Source: Adiantum capillus-veneris (Eukaryota; Streptophyta; Polypodiopsida; Polypodiales; Pteridaceae). From it: a stretch of 64,000 nucleotides of DNA. The stretch lies in NCBI GenBank assembly GCA_014529385.2, contig CM043956.1, positions 61,842,620 through 61,906,619 on the forward strand, given 5' to 3'. The position numbers and the translations under genes are program-made. Positions 22,762 through 35,524 of the stretch are shown here, one piece after another (the first letter of the stretch is position 1; the number at the start of each line of letters is the position of its first letter). Under the pieces are notes generated by a model. That model was not told the DNA's origin. It saw nothing but the letters and a program-made list of their open reading frames with translations, and made no database searches.

Positions 22762-25700
22762 TTACTCTTGGGAAGCATTGTAAGCATTGGCAACGTTTAG
22801 GTTATCCTTTAATTGTATGCCTTGCATCCATCTAGCATCTTCAAAAGGATACTTATCAAACTTAGTAAGATATCGTTGGATAGTATGACCGCCTCTTAGT
22901 ACCTTGTCTTCAGGTCGGAGAATGGACTCGGGCTGCAACACCTCCTCTTGGTCCTCGATCTCCGGTGGGTCTTCAATAGTTGGTTCTTGAGGTGGCTCTC
23001 CTTTGTAAGGCTTTAATAGGCTCACATGGAAAGCATTGTGCATGAGCCAATGATTGGGCAACTTGAGTTGATAGACCATCTCATTGATTGGCCTAAGAAT
23101 CTGGAAGGGACCATAATACCTTTTTGCTAGTTTAGCATAGTACTTTTGGTGGCCCGTAGGATTATTACCCGTCGTGTGCCTTAATCGAGCCTTGGGAAAC
23201 TTTAATAAGACCCAATCATTTTCTTTAAAGGTTTGGGCTCTTCTGTGCTTGTCATCAATAGCCTTTTCCCTTTGCTATGAGATAGAGATAGCATCTTTAA
23301 TATTTTGAAAAGATTCTTGTAGGTCTCGGCTATACTCATCTGTAGCGAAGATCTTCCCATGTACCTTAAGTAGCAAGGGACTTTTTGATCTTCCCTCAAT
23401 TACCTCGAAAGGTGCTTTTCCCGTGGAAGTATGTACAGTGTTATTGTAAGCATACTCCACTAAGGGTAAGTACTTCTCCCATTGGGATCTTTGATCTTCT
23501 TCCGTTACATAGGCTTTTAGTAGATCGAGAATTGTTAGGTTAGCTATTTCACTTTGGCCATCCATTTGTGGATGATAGGCCGAAGAAAAGTTTAGCCTTG
23601 TCCCTAAATTCTCAAAGTGACCCTTCCAGAAATTACTGGTCATTCTAGGATCTCTATCCGACACTATGGATATTGGCAAGCCATGGTACTTGAAAATTTG
23701 TGAAATGAAGAGGGTTGCCATTTGATGGGCTTTGATAGTCTTTTTGACAGGTATAAAATGAGCTTGTTTACTGAACTTGTCTACTATCATCCATATTCCC
23801 GTATTCCCATGGATAGACTTAGGCAATCCAAAGATAAAATCCATGTATATGCTCTCCCATGGTGAATTAGGGATTGGCAAGGGTTGAAGCAGTCCAAGTT
23901 GCTTCCCTCTATCAAATTTTGTCTTTTGGCATACCACACATTTAGAAACATACTCTTTTATGTTGACTTTCATGGTAGGCCAATAGAAATATGTTTCAAT
24001 TCCCTTTAAGGTAGGCTGAATCCCTCTCTGCCCCGCATACGGTGGAGCATGAGATTCATAGATTACGTTCGCACGTAGTGAGTTAGTAACGCATAGTCTA
24101 TTGGCATAGAGAAGATAACCATCTTGTAAAGTAAATGGTTCTTCTTTCTTCCATAATGCAAGGGCTGAAATCACATCTCTAAAATCGGGATCAATAGCGT
24201 ACTCATCTATCATTGAAGATAGATCATTGTGAGTTGCTATGGAAACCGCATTCACTCTCGGCCGTCTTGAGAGTGCATCAGCTACTTGATTATGCTTGCC
24301 AGCAATGTGAGCAATATGAAAATGAAATTGCGAAAGAAAATTTGCCCACCTCATTTGTTTGTCGGAGAGCTTGGTCTGCGTCATGAAGTACTTAAGACTT
24401 TGGTGATCCGTTCGCAGAATGAAAGGAGTCCCCAATAAATAGTGCTTCCATGAGTCCAAGGCATGTAGAACTGCAAGGAGTTCCTTTTTGTATATGCCTA
24501 GAGCTTGCTCAACAGGGTCGAACCTTCGACTCTCATAGCCTATGGCGTGCCCTTCTTGGAGCAAAACAGCTCCAAGGCAATCACCACAAGCATCACATTG
24601 GACCTCAAATGGTTTTGAGAGATCCGGTAGTGTAAGCACAGGTTGAGAGATAAGCTTTTCTTTAAGCTTTTCGAAAGCATTGTTCTCCTTAGCAGACCAT
24701 GTATACCTAACGTTTTTCTTTGTTAGAGCATGTAATGGTCCTGCAATTTGTGAGAACTTTTCTATGAAGCGTCTATAGTATGCACACATACCTATAAAGC
24801 TTCTTAGTTCATGAAGATTCCTTGGTTTAGGCCATCCTTTTATTACCTCTAACTTTGATGGATCCATTTGGATGCCATCTTGAGAGATAATGTGACCTAA
24901 ATACTGAATCTCTTGCAAGAAAAATTCACTTTTCTTTCGATTAACATAAAGTTTATTCTCTCTTAAAACTTGAAATATTACCTGGAGGTGTTGCTTGTGT
25001 TCGTCTAATGAATTAGAGTAGATGATAATATCATCAAAGAACACTCCAGTGAAGGTTCGATGAGGCCTGAACAGCTTCTCCATCAAGCGGTTGAATGTGG
25101 CTGGTGCATTGGTCAAGACAAAAGGCATGACAAGTGGCTGGTGCATTGGTCAAGCCAAAAGGCATGACAATGTATTCGAAAAGACCAAATGTGGTGCGAA
25201 ATGCGGTCTTTACAATGTCTTGATCAACTATCCTTATTTGATGATAGCCACTTTTTAGGTCAATCCTACTGAAGTAGGTCGATCCTTGTAGCTCATCAAA
25301 TAGGTCTTCTACCCGTGGAACGGGAAACCTATTCTTGATAGTGATCCTATTTAGTGCTCTATAGTCGACACACATACGATATGTGCCGTCTTTATTTTGC
25401 ACTAATAGCACAGGTGAGCAAAATGGAGATGAGCTAGGCCTAACCATGCCTTTCTCAACTAACTCATGCACTTGCCGCATAATCTCCTCTTGTTGAGCTT
25501 GAGAAAATCTATAAGGAGGTTTATTAGGCGGCGAACTTCTTGGAAGAAGTTCAATTGCATGGTCATCATTACCTCGTTTAGGAGGTAGCTCACAAGGGAT
25601 GTCGTCAATAAAAACATCTTGAAACCCCTTGAGAAAATTGGATAGCTCTAATTCCTTTTGGTTGCTTTTATTTTCTTTTGCTAAAGCATTATGTTCATTT

Positions 25701-27738
25701 TGAGAATCTTTAACAAAAATCATGTACACGGAAATAGAGCTCTTTATTGACTTGTTGAAAGCTGATGTATGTACAATGGGGATAATGTTACCCATTTCCT
25801 TAGCATCTATATACATGTCTTTTTCCCTGAACTTAAAGGAGATTATCCTTTTAGGAAATTTAACATCGGCAGCCAGGCGGTCAAACCATGGTGCCCCTAG
25901 GATTACATCCTCATGCTTGAGAGGAGAGATAAAGAAGTCCTCTTTGTCCACATAGCCTTGGACATGAAGCCTCAATTTCCCGATAAAGGGAGTGACTGAA
26001 GCTTCTTGCCCCTTAAAGGCACTGTCTGCGGGTAGGACATCTCCCATCTCGTAGGATTGTATGCCTAGCTTGGTGGCCAACTCTATAGATATAAAATTGT
26101 GAGTAGAACCAGGGTCAAAGAGAATAAAAGCATCATGTTCTCTTACCTTTCCCCAAGCATGGAATAGAGGAGATCCTTTGTGATGAGTTTGGTGAGTCTC
26201 CTCCTCTTGGATTTCAACCAAGGAAGCTCTAGGAGGATCTTGGCGGTTGTTCTTTTGGGGACAAGTGCGGTACGCATGCCCTTGTTCGCCGCACTTGAAA
26301 GACTGGTTATCCTTGCGATAACGCTCAAGCTCTTCAGGAGAGAGTTTGTTCTTACCTTTGTAAACTCCCTTCTCTTTAGCTTTGTTGGAGTTGCCCTTAG
26401 GAGACTTTTGGACATTGTCCTTCCCCTTAGGCTCATTGGAACCCTTGTTTTCCGGGCGCTTATTATTTCTTTTAGACCCCGTTTGGAAATTGATTCGATA
26501 GGCCACCATAGTATGGTGTATTACCGCCGATATGGTACGTGGCCTTTGGGAGTTGACATACTCCTCCATTTCTTCGGTTAAGCCCACACAACATTGTTGC
26601 TTTTGCTCTCCAAAATCCAAGTTTTTGAAGACAGTGGCTTTGAGTTGTAGGCCCCAAAACTTGTCTATATATTTGTGGATGGATTCATAGGGAGAGAGCT
26701 TTAGGCTTCGCCATTCGGTGAGTACTTTGTCTTTGGCATCGGTGGCCAAAAAATGCTTCATAATGGAAGCTCTTAAAGATTTCCATGTTTGTGGAGCTTC
26801 ACCGTTGCCTTGTAGGCTACACCACCATTGCCTGGCGGACTTCTGAAAGTGCATAGCTACATGGCGTAGCTTAGAGGACTCCGTGAAGCCCTCATCTCCA
26901 AACGCCGCATCGAATTGTTGGACAAAGGCCAAGACTTTGTCTGTAACACCAAAGGTACCATCATAGGTAAGGAAAGAGATGCTCTTCCCTCCCTCTTTGA
27001 ATTTCTTCAGCTTGGATGACCTCTTCCATGCGGCATAGGATTTCCTATGGCCTCTTCTTTTTGATGGCTCAAAGGTTGCACCATCACTTTCTTCAGAAGG
27101 TGAAGAATTTGACGAAGGTGGAGAAGAGGGTGACCTCTTTCTCGCCTTTTTCTTGTCTTGATCTTCGTTGTCTTCACCATCACTTTCATAAGAGGAAGAG
27201 GATGAAGAAGATGGAGAAGAGGGTGTCCTCTTTCTCACCTTTTTCTTCTCTTGATTTTTATCATCCCTCTTTGAATTATGGCGTGGAGAAGAGTGTGATG
27301 GTCTTCTCCGCTTTGGTGGTGATGGAGAGCGTTTAGCCCGCCGTCTTCGTGGAGCCATCTCCGCGAGGTGGCGGGAGACTCACTTCTTTCTCGTTCCTTT
27401 GGTGGAGGCTCTTGATTTCTCCTTTGGGAAGGAGATGCATCATCAAGAAGTAAATTCTTGAGCCCTTCGTACGGATTCTCTTCTTCTTCCCGAATCGGAG
27501 AGAGACGAGTCTCACAAGGAGGCTTCCTAGGTGTTCTCTCGTCATGGTGATGAGCTTGGAGAATTCCGTGAGCATGGAGTTGCCGTTGCACTTCAATTTG
27601 GAGAGATGGATTGCCCATGGCTTGTTGAAGCATAGAAACAAGATAGTTAACAAGCATTGAAGCATCATTAGTAGCTTGCTCATGAGCAAAATCAAAGTTA
27701 TCAACATTAATTTCACCCTCTTTACTATTGTCAGCCAT
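22762..27738 (-). pseudogene. Element V gag-pol polyprotein with few lesions
   Basis: ATG at 27738 (MADNSKEGEINVDNFDFAHE). A Ser/Arg/Lys-rich linker, the gag core ([19 protein letters not shown]) and a zinc knuckle with one altered Cys ([13 protein letters not shown]) follow. Next come protease [11 protein letters not shown] and ILGAPWF, reverse transcriptase with [10 protein letters not shown] and FFDDIIIYS, RNase H with QVADALSRRP, integrase with CVVCQKTK, DRDPRMTSNFWK and YHPQMDGQSE, and a chromodomain-like end (RPEDKVLRGGHTIQRYLTKF). Lesions: a frameshift at about 27310-27360, a 37-bp tandem duplication at 25097-25170 that shifts frame inside the reverse transcriptase, and TAG at 23275-23277. 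Otherwise open. Confidence 0.93.
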
Positions 27739-28142
27739 TCTAACAACTTTTAGGTGTAAAGTTTTTAGGTGTACTTTGGCACTTCAAGACCTAGTTGCTA
27801 CTCCTCTTTACCCCTTTAGAAAAAGCACTCAAGCTACTGTACCCGCAACTCGAATACCATTAATTGCAAGGAATAGAAGAGAGGGTCGTTCAAAACCAAA
27901 ATAGCACCGGCTCCTGTCAAGCTTCTAATAGCTCAATAGTGGATAAGCCGTAGGCAAGCCCCGTAGGACTCCACTATTAAGACCATAGCTCTCGACGGTG
28001 ATGCCCCGTTAATTGCACGAAGGTAGGCGCACTGCAAGGCTGAAAAATCCCTATTCTACTTACTCACAGGCAATTAATAATACCAACCATTTATAGCTAG
28101 CTTGAGGACCTCCCTGCTTGAGCAAGAAAAGAGAAACCTTGT
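27739..28142 (-). other. Element V leader between primer site and gag
   Basis: Untranslated leader; no ORF or other feature seen. Confidence 0.6.
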
Positions 28143-28154
28143 GCTCTGATACCA
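28143..28154 (-). promoter_or_regulatory. Primer binding site, initiator Met tRNA (element V)
   Basis: The - strand reads TGGTATCAGAGC one base from the 5' LTR. Confidence 0.93.
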
Positions 28155-28155
28155 A

Positions 28156-29742
28156 TGTAACATTTAATGGTCTAAAAACTTCTGTGTAGCGGAAATTAGC
28201 ATGAACATAGTGGGCATTTCATTAGAATAGATTCCTAATGAGAATTACAAGAGTGCTTGGGTGGAGAGAGCAACAAAACGCATAACACCTAGTTAGATAG
28301 CATCAACAATACTTTCAAAAGAGAGAGAAATTAAGCAATTGACAACAGTTGAGGACCGGATTTGCATGGAGCCGGTCCCCCCTCCAAAAGGCTTTGTATT
28401 ATGGTTTCTCCCATCAAGAGAGACATTGTACAATACAATTCTTTGTGTTCTTCAAGACTAGCTAGTGCAATGAAGATGAAAGCTTCATGAACTAAGCAAA
28501 ACACTTAGCAAACACAACTTTAATTATCCCCGTTCTCAGACCCAAGACCTCACACACCTTCGAAGATGGTGAGAGCTAGCAGGGTATGAGAGTAGATTGA
28601 GAGGAAGAAGGAGTATCTTATGAGAAAGATGTAGATCTACTCACATAATAACTCATATTAGCATAGCTTAGCTTATTAATTAGCTTGGTAGAGGAGATGA
28701 GCATGCATTGAAGCTTGGCTCTTGGTTGGATTTGCATCCACATGCCAAGAGTGTGTCGATGTAGGCTTCTATCTCACAAGCTTGGAGTAGGTGATGAGCT
28801 CTCCATTAAAGCTTGGGAAGAGATAGTCTTCTCTTTCTTCCCACATGAGATTGTGTGAGTGTGTGTGTGATAATGCCTTGCAAAAATCAGCCCCCTCTCT
28901 CTCTCTCTTGGGCGAGCCCTCTTGCTATTTGCTCTTGCTCAACCCTCATTGGCCCTCCCAAGCCAAGGACTATTAAGCAGCATAAGTGATAGCCTTCTGA
29001 CAGGTGTCCCCCTTTCCCCTTTTGTGAGAGATTTAGGTTAATTAATAATTCAATTAAACTCTCATTGGACCCCTTTGCCTCCTGGCCAATAGGAATCAGG
29101 CAAGCCATTGGGCTGTTGAATGCTCATTGGACCCCTTGGGAGACTGTCCAATAGTCTTCTAGAGAACTTAATTCTCATTGGTTCTTTTATTAAGTGGTTT
29201 TAAATTAATTAAACTAGATTTACTCTAGCCTAATTCTCATTGGTCCACCTCCAAGGCCATCCAACAGGAATTGGGCACACCTTGTGGGCATCTGGGCTAG
29301 GGAGCTGACATGTGTCCCTAATTCCCTTTGTGTAAAGGGAGCCTGTGTGTGTGTGTGTGTGTGACTTTCTCTCTCATCCCCTACTCCCAAGGCTCGCCTG
29401 CTCCTATGTAGGGATTTGAAAAGACTTTTTGGTCACACACAAAGCATCCAATTTCCCCTAGGGTTGACCTTTGGACACTACCTTTGAATTTTGGAACCCT
29501 AGCATTTTGGAAGTCTTAATGGGCTGAACCTTAGGGTCTTTTTAGCCCATTTTTGCACATGGATCTTTTGTAGATGGCCCCCCCTTTGGATCCCTATTTT
29601 CCCTCCTTTGGATCCCTACTGTGGCTTGTCTGCTAGCTTAACCAATATTCTAGCATTTTCTCCCCTGGCACTTCCCCATATTAAATGATCAGTTTAACAT
29701 GAGAAAATCATTTAGGAGAATTAGATGTTGATTATTATGACA
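28156..29742 (-). repeat. 5' LTR of element V
   Basis: Same length (1587 bp) as its partner and nearly identical by eye. Confidence 0.94.
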
Positions 29743-29747
29743 GTCAT

Positions 29748-30946
29748 TGAGACCATCTTTCAAAGAATCACGAGGTACAAGAGGGTTTCTTGGGAAGAGA
29801 ACCGCCAAAGATGTCTACTCGAGCATGGTTAGAGCAGAAGGAGATGTATGAAGACAGTCTACCCCTAGGGATAAAGAGATTCTCTCTATGGTATGAGTTG
29901 CCATACTAGCAAAGATTCAAGATCAGTCACTTGCAGGATCCAATGCATATGTTTAACAATGTGGGTAATTTATCGTGGGACCATCTCTTCGGCAATACAT
30001 TGGGAGCCAGAATTAACCTTAGAGATGCTAGTTGTATGGAGCAATACTGGCCACAAACAGCAAACGACGGATCGATAAAGCTGCTTAAAGCATCAAAGAT
30101 CTTGACTAGACAATAGGAACACAAAGTGAAAGGGATAATTCAATCCGTGTGCATGCCCACATGCGTAATGCACTTGCTCCAGACAACATTCACAAAGGAA
30201 GGGAAGCTGACTGGTTTGAAGTCACACAACTGGTGTAAAATGTGTCAGGTATGTTTGAAGTGAACAAGAGCAATGCTAAATCTAATTTAATCCCAATGCT
30301 AAATTTATTTTTTTTGTGGCCATTGAGGGTTGTTTGTTCCCTAGTGTCTGCCAAACAATCTACAAACTTGCAAAATTAGTGCAATGGATCTCCCAAAAGG
30401 AGAGTGATGGAGTTTCTATACCATCCGCCAAACAAAACGCTGTGGAGGTCGTTTGCATGTTTGAAACACACTTTTCTACTACGATGCTAACCATTCAAAT
30501 GTACCTTCTCATTCACGTAGTTTACGAGGTGGAAGTATCAAGCATAGTGCATTCCAAGTGGATGTTATTTTTAGAACGTTTCATGAAAATGATCATGGGA
30601 TGTGTGTGTCAGAAGGGACATCCAGAGGGGAGCATGTCAGAGGGTTGGCTTGTTTCAGAGCCCTTGTGTACATTGGAGAGTGGATCTCTGGAGCTGATTG
30701 TGCAAGAGATACACTTTGGCGCACCATTGATGACGAGCGCATATCTAGGATTGTGATGTGCAATCTCAGTGTGGAAAAGAACATGAATGAGAAACTAGAG
30801 GCTAAGATCCAATCGATTTTGCATGCTTTACAACCCAGTGATGCACAAGTGGATTTCAAAGTACAAGATGCAAAGCACAGCAACAAAGGACACGACTTGA
30901 TTAAAGACGAGGAAGGTGATCACTGGTGCATTATTCGTAGATCTTG
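29748..30946 (+). pseudogene. CACTA TNP2 transposase remnant, 3' part with DUF4218-like region
   Basis: Continues the relic after element V. Blocks include ELPY..QRFKISHLQDPMHMFNNVGNLSWDHLFG, matching the TNP2 LPYW...DVMHIEKNV region; GKLTGLKSHNW; and the DUF4218-like stretch AVEVVCMFETHFSTTMLTIQMYLLIHVVYEVE...SKWMLFLERFMK...PEGSMSEGWLV. Frames change several times. No terminal CACTA motif was identified. Confidence 0.75.
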
Positions 30947-31902
30947 AGAGCTTACCAACGTTCATGAGCTTAAGATGGTTACACAATGCCTTGAAAAGCC
31001 CACAATAGTGCGGCGAACACGTGACTGAGGAGGAGTAGGATTACTCACGAGGATGCTGTCCCAAGGTGTATTTGTAATCTTAGACCAATGCTAAGTTTTT
31101 TATATTGACTGTCACGAGATGGGCACCACGTGCCAGCGAATAAGAACAGACTAAACATACTTTTAGCACTTTAATAACAAATAAACTATTAAAGAGAGAT
31201 CACACGCAACACAGAGTGGCAAAATTACACCCCAGAGAGTATTGGCCCCAAATGTTGGCACCCCTTTTGGTATTTCTTTACATTAGTTGAACTCTGTAAA
31301 ACCGATAGTCGTTAGTGGACCGGTGTTTTCTTTAAGGAGGAGAGTACGAGAGACTAGAATGATGAGAGCTTATGCCAGCCTAGGAGGATAGGAGAGCATG
31401 TATTTGCAAATTCAGTTTTAGGAACCGTGAACAAAGCTCTAGCTCTTTGACTCTCTATTGGCTTCAACTATGCTTTAAGGAGTTCAGATTTGGGGACCCT
31501 CAGTAGACCACCATGGCAGATCTGGCAACATGGATGGATGTAGATGTATGGAGAGGGCTCTATTCTCTATGATTTCTTGAAAGATTTGGACTAAAGCGTG
31601 ACATCCACATGAGATTATCCGAGCAGAGCTAGCCGCCCCTCCCCTCGTAGTCGAGGTCTTGAAGCATCTGGACTGCTAGCATTACAGGGCAACACAACAT
31701 GTTGGTATGGTTAGTTTACATCATGGTTTCAGTCACATGGTTTCAACATGCATAGCTTTCCTCCATTCCAGTACTCCTTGGATGCACCCTCCCTATCTCT
31801 CACATGGAAAGAGATCACCAGTATCATACGTCAAGATCTAATTCAGCTAGATGTCATGAGCACATGGATACATCCAGCATAGGAGTTGGGTACGAAGATG
31901 GC
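30947..31902. other. Unassigned sequence between the CACTA relic and element T
   Basis: No supported gene. It may be the tail of the CACTA element or old host DNA. Confidence 0.4.
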
Positions 31903-32308
31903 TGTCATAAAATATAATATCTAACTTTACCAAACAATTCTCTCATATTAAACTGATCACTTAATATGGGAAGATAAAAGGGGAACAAGAGTTAGTATAT
32001 AAGACCTATCTCAACAGGGGACCGAAATGAGAAATGGTTGCATCTCAATAGGGGTCCAAAAGGAGACGGTCTACCAAAGAGCAATGTGCAATAAGTGCTT
32101 CTAGATTTACCTCAGCAAGGGACCAAGAGGAGAGATGGTTACATCTCAAAAGGGGTCCAAACGGAGGTAGTCTATCAAAGAGCAACGTGCATCTAATGGA
32201 GCTTAAAAGAACTTAGGGTTAGCTTCATTAAAGACCTCCAAAAGTTAGTGTTAAAAGTCCTTTGACCTTACGCAAGCTAGGGCTAACCTCGAGGTGGTAA
32301 TTGTACCT
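31903..32308 (+). repeat. 5' LTR of element T, first part
   Basis: Matches 56592-56990. Breaks at GTACC (32304-32308), the target duplication of element Y. Confidence 0.9.
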
Positions 32309-33262
32309 GTTGACCGCTGGGTCAACGACAGAACATAACTCAAGTTTCGTACCAAAGTCTTATCTTTTGCGAGTTATGAAATGCTGCGGATTATGGCTAT
32401 AAACGTCATTTGTAATGAGTAGTTATTCTAGTTTCAGAAGCCGGGGTGCAATGGCACTTCCAGATTGTAAATACAAAGCCATTTGACCCTTTCAACCCCA
32501 TTTTTGGTTAAACCTAAGGTAGCCTTAGTATATAAGGTACCTAGGTCATTTTGTAAGGAGACTTTTATCATAATCAAACTTAGCGCTGCCGTCTACTGTG
32601 TGTGAGAGAGAAAGAGAGTGAGTGTGAGCTTCATCCTCCCACTACGCCCGGCTCGCTCAACACATTGGAGATCCGATTACACCATTGCGGTAGGCTCGAG
32701 GAGAGCTACGCGACAACACCAAGCATTCCACGCGAGATGAAGCGCACACGCCGACGCATCTACGAGCTATTTGTGGCCGTAAGTGTATCAAACGATGTCT
32801 GTTTTTTGTGTGCTAGTAGTCTATAGAATCGTGGCGACATAAGCTACGCATAGGTACTCATAAATTTTAGTTTCGGGCACTTTCAAAATTCAGCTCTGTC
32901 ATCCTACGCGTTTTCCGCAGACGGGTTTAGAGTGAGGGTTTTGAGTGTAGAAGCTTAGGGACAGGTGTATCCTAGTGAGGGGATGGTGTTCCTTAAGTTT
33001 CGTACGAATATGGCATGATTAGGTGAGTTACCTTTTGTATGTGTGTATGTGGCTAGGTGGTGTAGTTGAGAGCACTGAGGCTCTTGATTGTGGTTTAGTT
33101 GGCCTTCGTGAGTGTTGTATGTGTGGGATGGTCTCAGCCTGACAAGCTTAAGAGATTTCCTCCGTGTGCCTATCGTGTCATCTGTGTCCTCGATTGACAT
33201 TATGTTGATCTAGGTAGTGTTTGCATGCACTTCATGGGTGTGTGAGTCTCCCCCGTCCAACA
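32309..33262 (+). repeat. 5' LTR of element Y
   Basis: 954 bp, TGTTGACC...GTCCAACA, with a TATA-like TATATAAGG at about 32530. It contains TCATCCTACGCG (32899-32910), a half copy of the leader palindrome. The two LTRs differ at roughly two to three dozen positions by eye. Confidence 0.93.
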
Positions 33263-33263
33263 T

Positions 33264-33280
33264 TGGCACCGCTGTCGGGG
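33264..33280 (+). promoter_or_regulatory. Primer binding site, Asp tRNA type (element Y)
   Basis: TGGCACCGCTGTCGGGG differs at 3 of 17 positions from the complement of the plant Asp-tRNA 3' end, the usual primer of Tat/Athila/Ogre elements. Confidence 0.8.
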
Positions 33281-33805
33281 ACACAAGGACCTAAGTAGGT
33301 TTCCTACTAACACTTGTGTGATGGTTGCTTGATTTAGTTTCGGCTAAAAAAAGTGTTTTTCTTAAGTGGATATGGAAGAGGATATTCCGTGATCAAGTGG
33401 ATAGCCAGGAAGCGTGTGTCTTGCCGAGGGTTTGCGACTAGATAGGTTTAGTTAGGATATGTGGATTAGAGTAGTTGTTGGTGGTCGAGTGATTTGTGAG
33501 GTGATAAAAGCGTTTACTAGTCCGTGTGTGGCAGTGAAGTGTTTTTCTACTCATAGATGCAAAACCCCATATGGTTTGTAGGAGTAGCTTTAGGTAAGTG
33601 ATTCGATTCTGATCTAGAGCTATTCATCATTGAATTATTTGCTAAAGTGCTTGATTGCATTTGAAATCACGGAAAAGTGTTCTTTTGAGGGTAAAAATGC
33701 ATTAAACAAGCTTTTGTGGATATTTTTGTATGACTGACTGATGTTGTGCATATAAAAGACCATTTGCAAGGGTTCTGTGAAGAAAACTTGCAAATCTGTA
33801 AACAT
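33281..33805 (+). other. Element Y leader, first part
   Basis: No ORF of note. Lies between the primer site and the first palindrome. Confidence 0.5.
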
Positions 33806-35524
33806 AGACATCCTACGTGTAGGATGTCTCAAGGGGGTTCTGGAGACCAAATTTGAAAATTCTAACTGCACCAGTGTGTTCAGAGGGGGGGGGGGGGGGG
33901 GGGGGGGATTTCCTTAAGTATACATTGAAACTAGAGTTTTGACCAACTCTTGACACCCAAAAGACCAAAGACAAAGTGTCAAAAATGCGAAAACAAGAAA
34001 CTTAAGATTCTGAGCACAATTTTGCATAAAAACTGGTAGAAATGCTTGAAAAGTAGTGCTCAAGACCTGGGGATGCCTGTGGATAAATTCTGCAAAAAAT
34101 TTCATTAGTAGACATCCTACGCGTAGGATGTCTCCAGGGCATTTTTGGCAGGGAATTTGGGAAAACTGAGGTTACCAGTGGGTTCAGAGGGTAGGTTTTA
34201 CCCTAGTAACATATTGACTTGGGTGTTTTTCCCTATTTTTGTTGACCAAAAGCCAAAAGGCGGAGTCAGAAAACGCAAAATTTCAGAAAAGGCTTAAAAT
34301 GAGTGATTTTTGCATGTTTTTGCAATTGTGAAGCATACTTGCACTTGCTGAGAGCATAAGGAAGCATCAGGGACACTTCAGTCTCAAAAAATCAGCAGTA
34401 GACATCCTACACGTAGGATGTCTACAGGGTAATCTGGGCATTTTTTTGAAAATCTGAGGTTACCAGTGTGTTTAGAAGGTAGACTTTACCCCGTTTTCAC
34501 CTGGAAAGTGGAAATTTGACCAAATTTTGACAGATCAAGACCAAAAGATGAGAATGGCCAGACATCCTACCCAAATTGTGCCCAAGGCATAATTTTTGAG
34601 ACCAAACCATAGGGTGACTTCATGTGCATGTTATACATGATGTTTTGAGTGCATGGGATAAATTTCATCTCATTTGGGTCAGTGAAAGGGAAGATTGAGC
34701 GGACTTTAGCATTTTGACTGAAAAAGGCAAGAACAGCTAAAATTTGGGACTTTTGATATCCAAACCAAAATCTAAGCATACCACTGGGTTGCTGACATCA
34801 AAGGGAAGCTGTGGGACAAGTCTGGGGTCAAACACGCCAAAAAGACATCCTACGCGTAGGATGTCATATGTGTGATTTTGCACTCCAAGATTAATTTTGA
34901 GCATACCCCAGTGATCAGCACCTTAAGGAGAGTCTGTGGTTCAAATTTGGGGAAATTCTGAGCAGCTAGACATCCTACGTGTAGGATGTCTACTACATAA
35001 TTCTGAAACCAAAATTCTATTGTGACCATACCATGTTGTCATATAGCCTTAGGCAAGCCTCCTAGTCAATTTTGGTCCAATTTGGAATTGATTTGACTTA
35101 GGAATTCATCAGAACAGACATTAGGCTTTTGGAACAGATTCTTGATCATTTGACCAACCTATAGGTGTCAGAATCAAAAAGTAAAAATAGATGTGAGTTA
35201 AGCACATCAAGGGGAAGCTACAGTGCAAGTTTGAGTTGAAACAGAGCAAAAAGACATCCTATGCGTAGGATGTCTCCAGCTTGATTTAGAACTGCAAACC
35301 AACTTATGAGCGCACCGCTGTGATCAGCACATCAAGGAGAAGCTGGGGTGAAAATTTCAAGTCATTCTGAGCAAAAAGACATCCTACGCGTAGGATGTCT
35401 CAAGGCCATTTCTAGGTCCAAATGAAATTCTGAGCATACCATTGTGTTGCTAGACTTAAGGGGAGTCTCTGGACCAAATTTTGTTAAATTCTGAGCATAT
35501 AGACATACTACACGTAGGATGTCT
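33806..35524. repeat. Array of 24-bp palindromes in the element Y leader
   Basis: Eight copies of AGACATCCTAC, two central bases, then its complement GTAGGATGTCT, at 33806, 34110, 34400, 34843, 34968, 35252, 35377 and 35501, plus a half copy at 34560. The central bases are GC, GT or AC. Spacing is about 125 bp or 284-304 bp, with one gap of 443 bp across the half copy. The spacers are themselves weakly related (recurring phrases such as TTCTGAGCA and AAGGGGAGTCT), so this is a degenerate tandem array whose palindrome core has been kept. A G homopolymer lies at 33885-33907. Confidence 0.92.

Larger units (their letters stand above)
20820..29742 (-). mobile_element. Element V: Ty3-type LTR retrotransposon, full length
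   Basis: Two 1587-bp LTRs, TSD GTCAT at 20815-20819 and 29743-29747, a Met-tRNA primer site, and gag-pol on the - strand with integrase after RNase H and a chromodomain-like end. It is inserted in the CACTA TNP2 relic. The pol and LTR resemble the older element T. Confidence 0.95.

Noticed and set aside
33806..35524. CRISPR-like array
   Set aside because: Palindromic repeats at intervals recall CRISPR, but spacing is irregular, spacers are related to one another, there are no cas genes, and the context is a plant retrotransposon leader.
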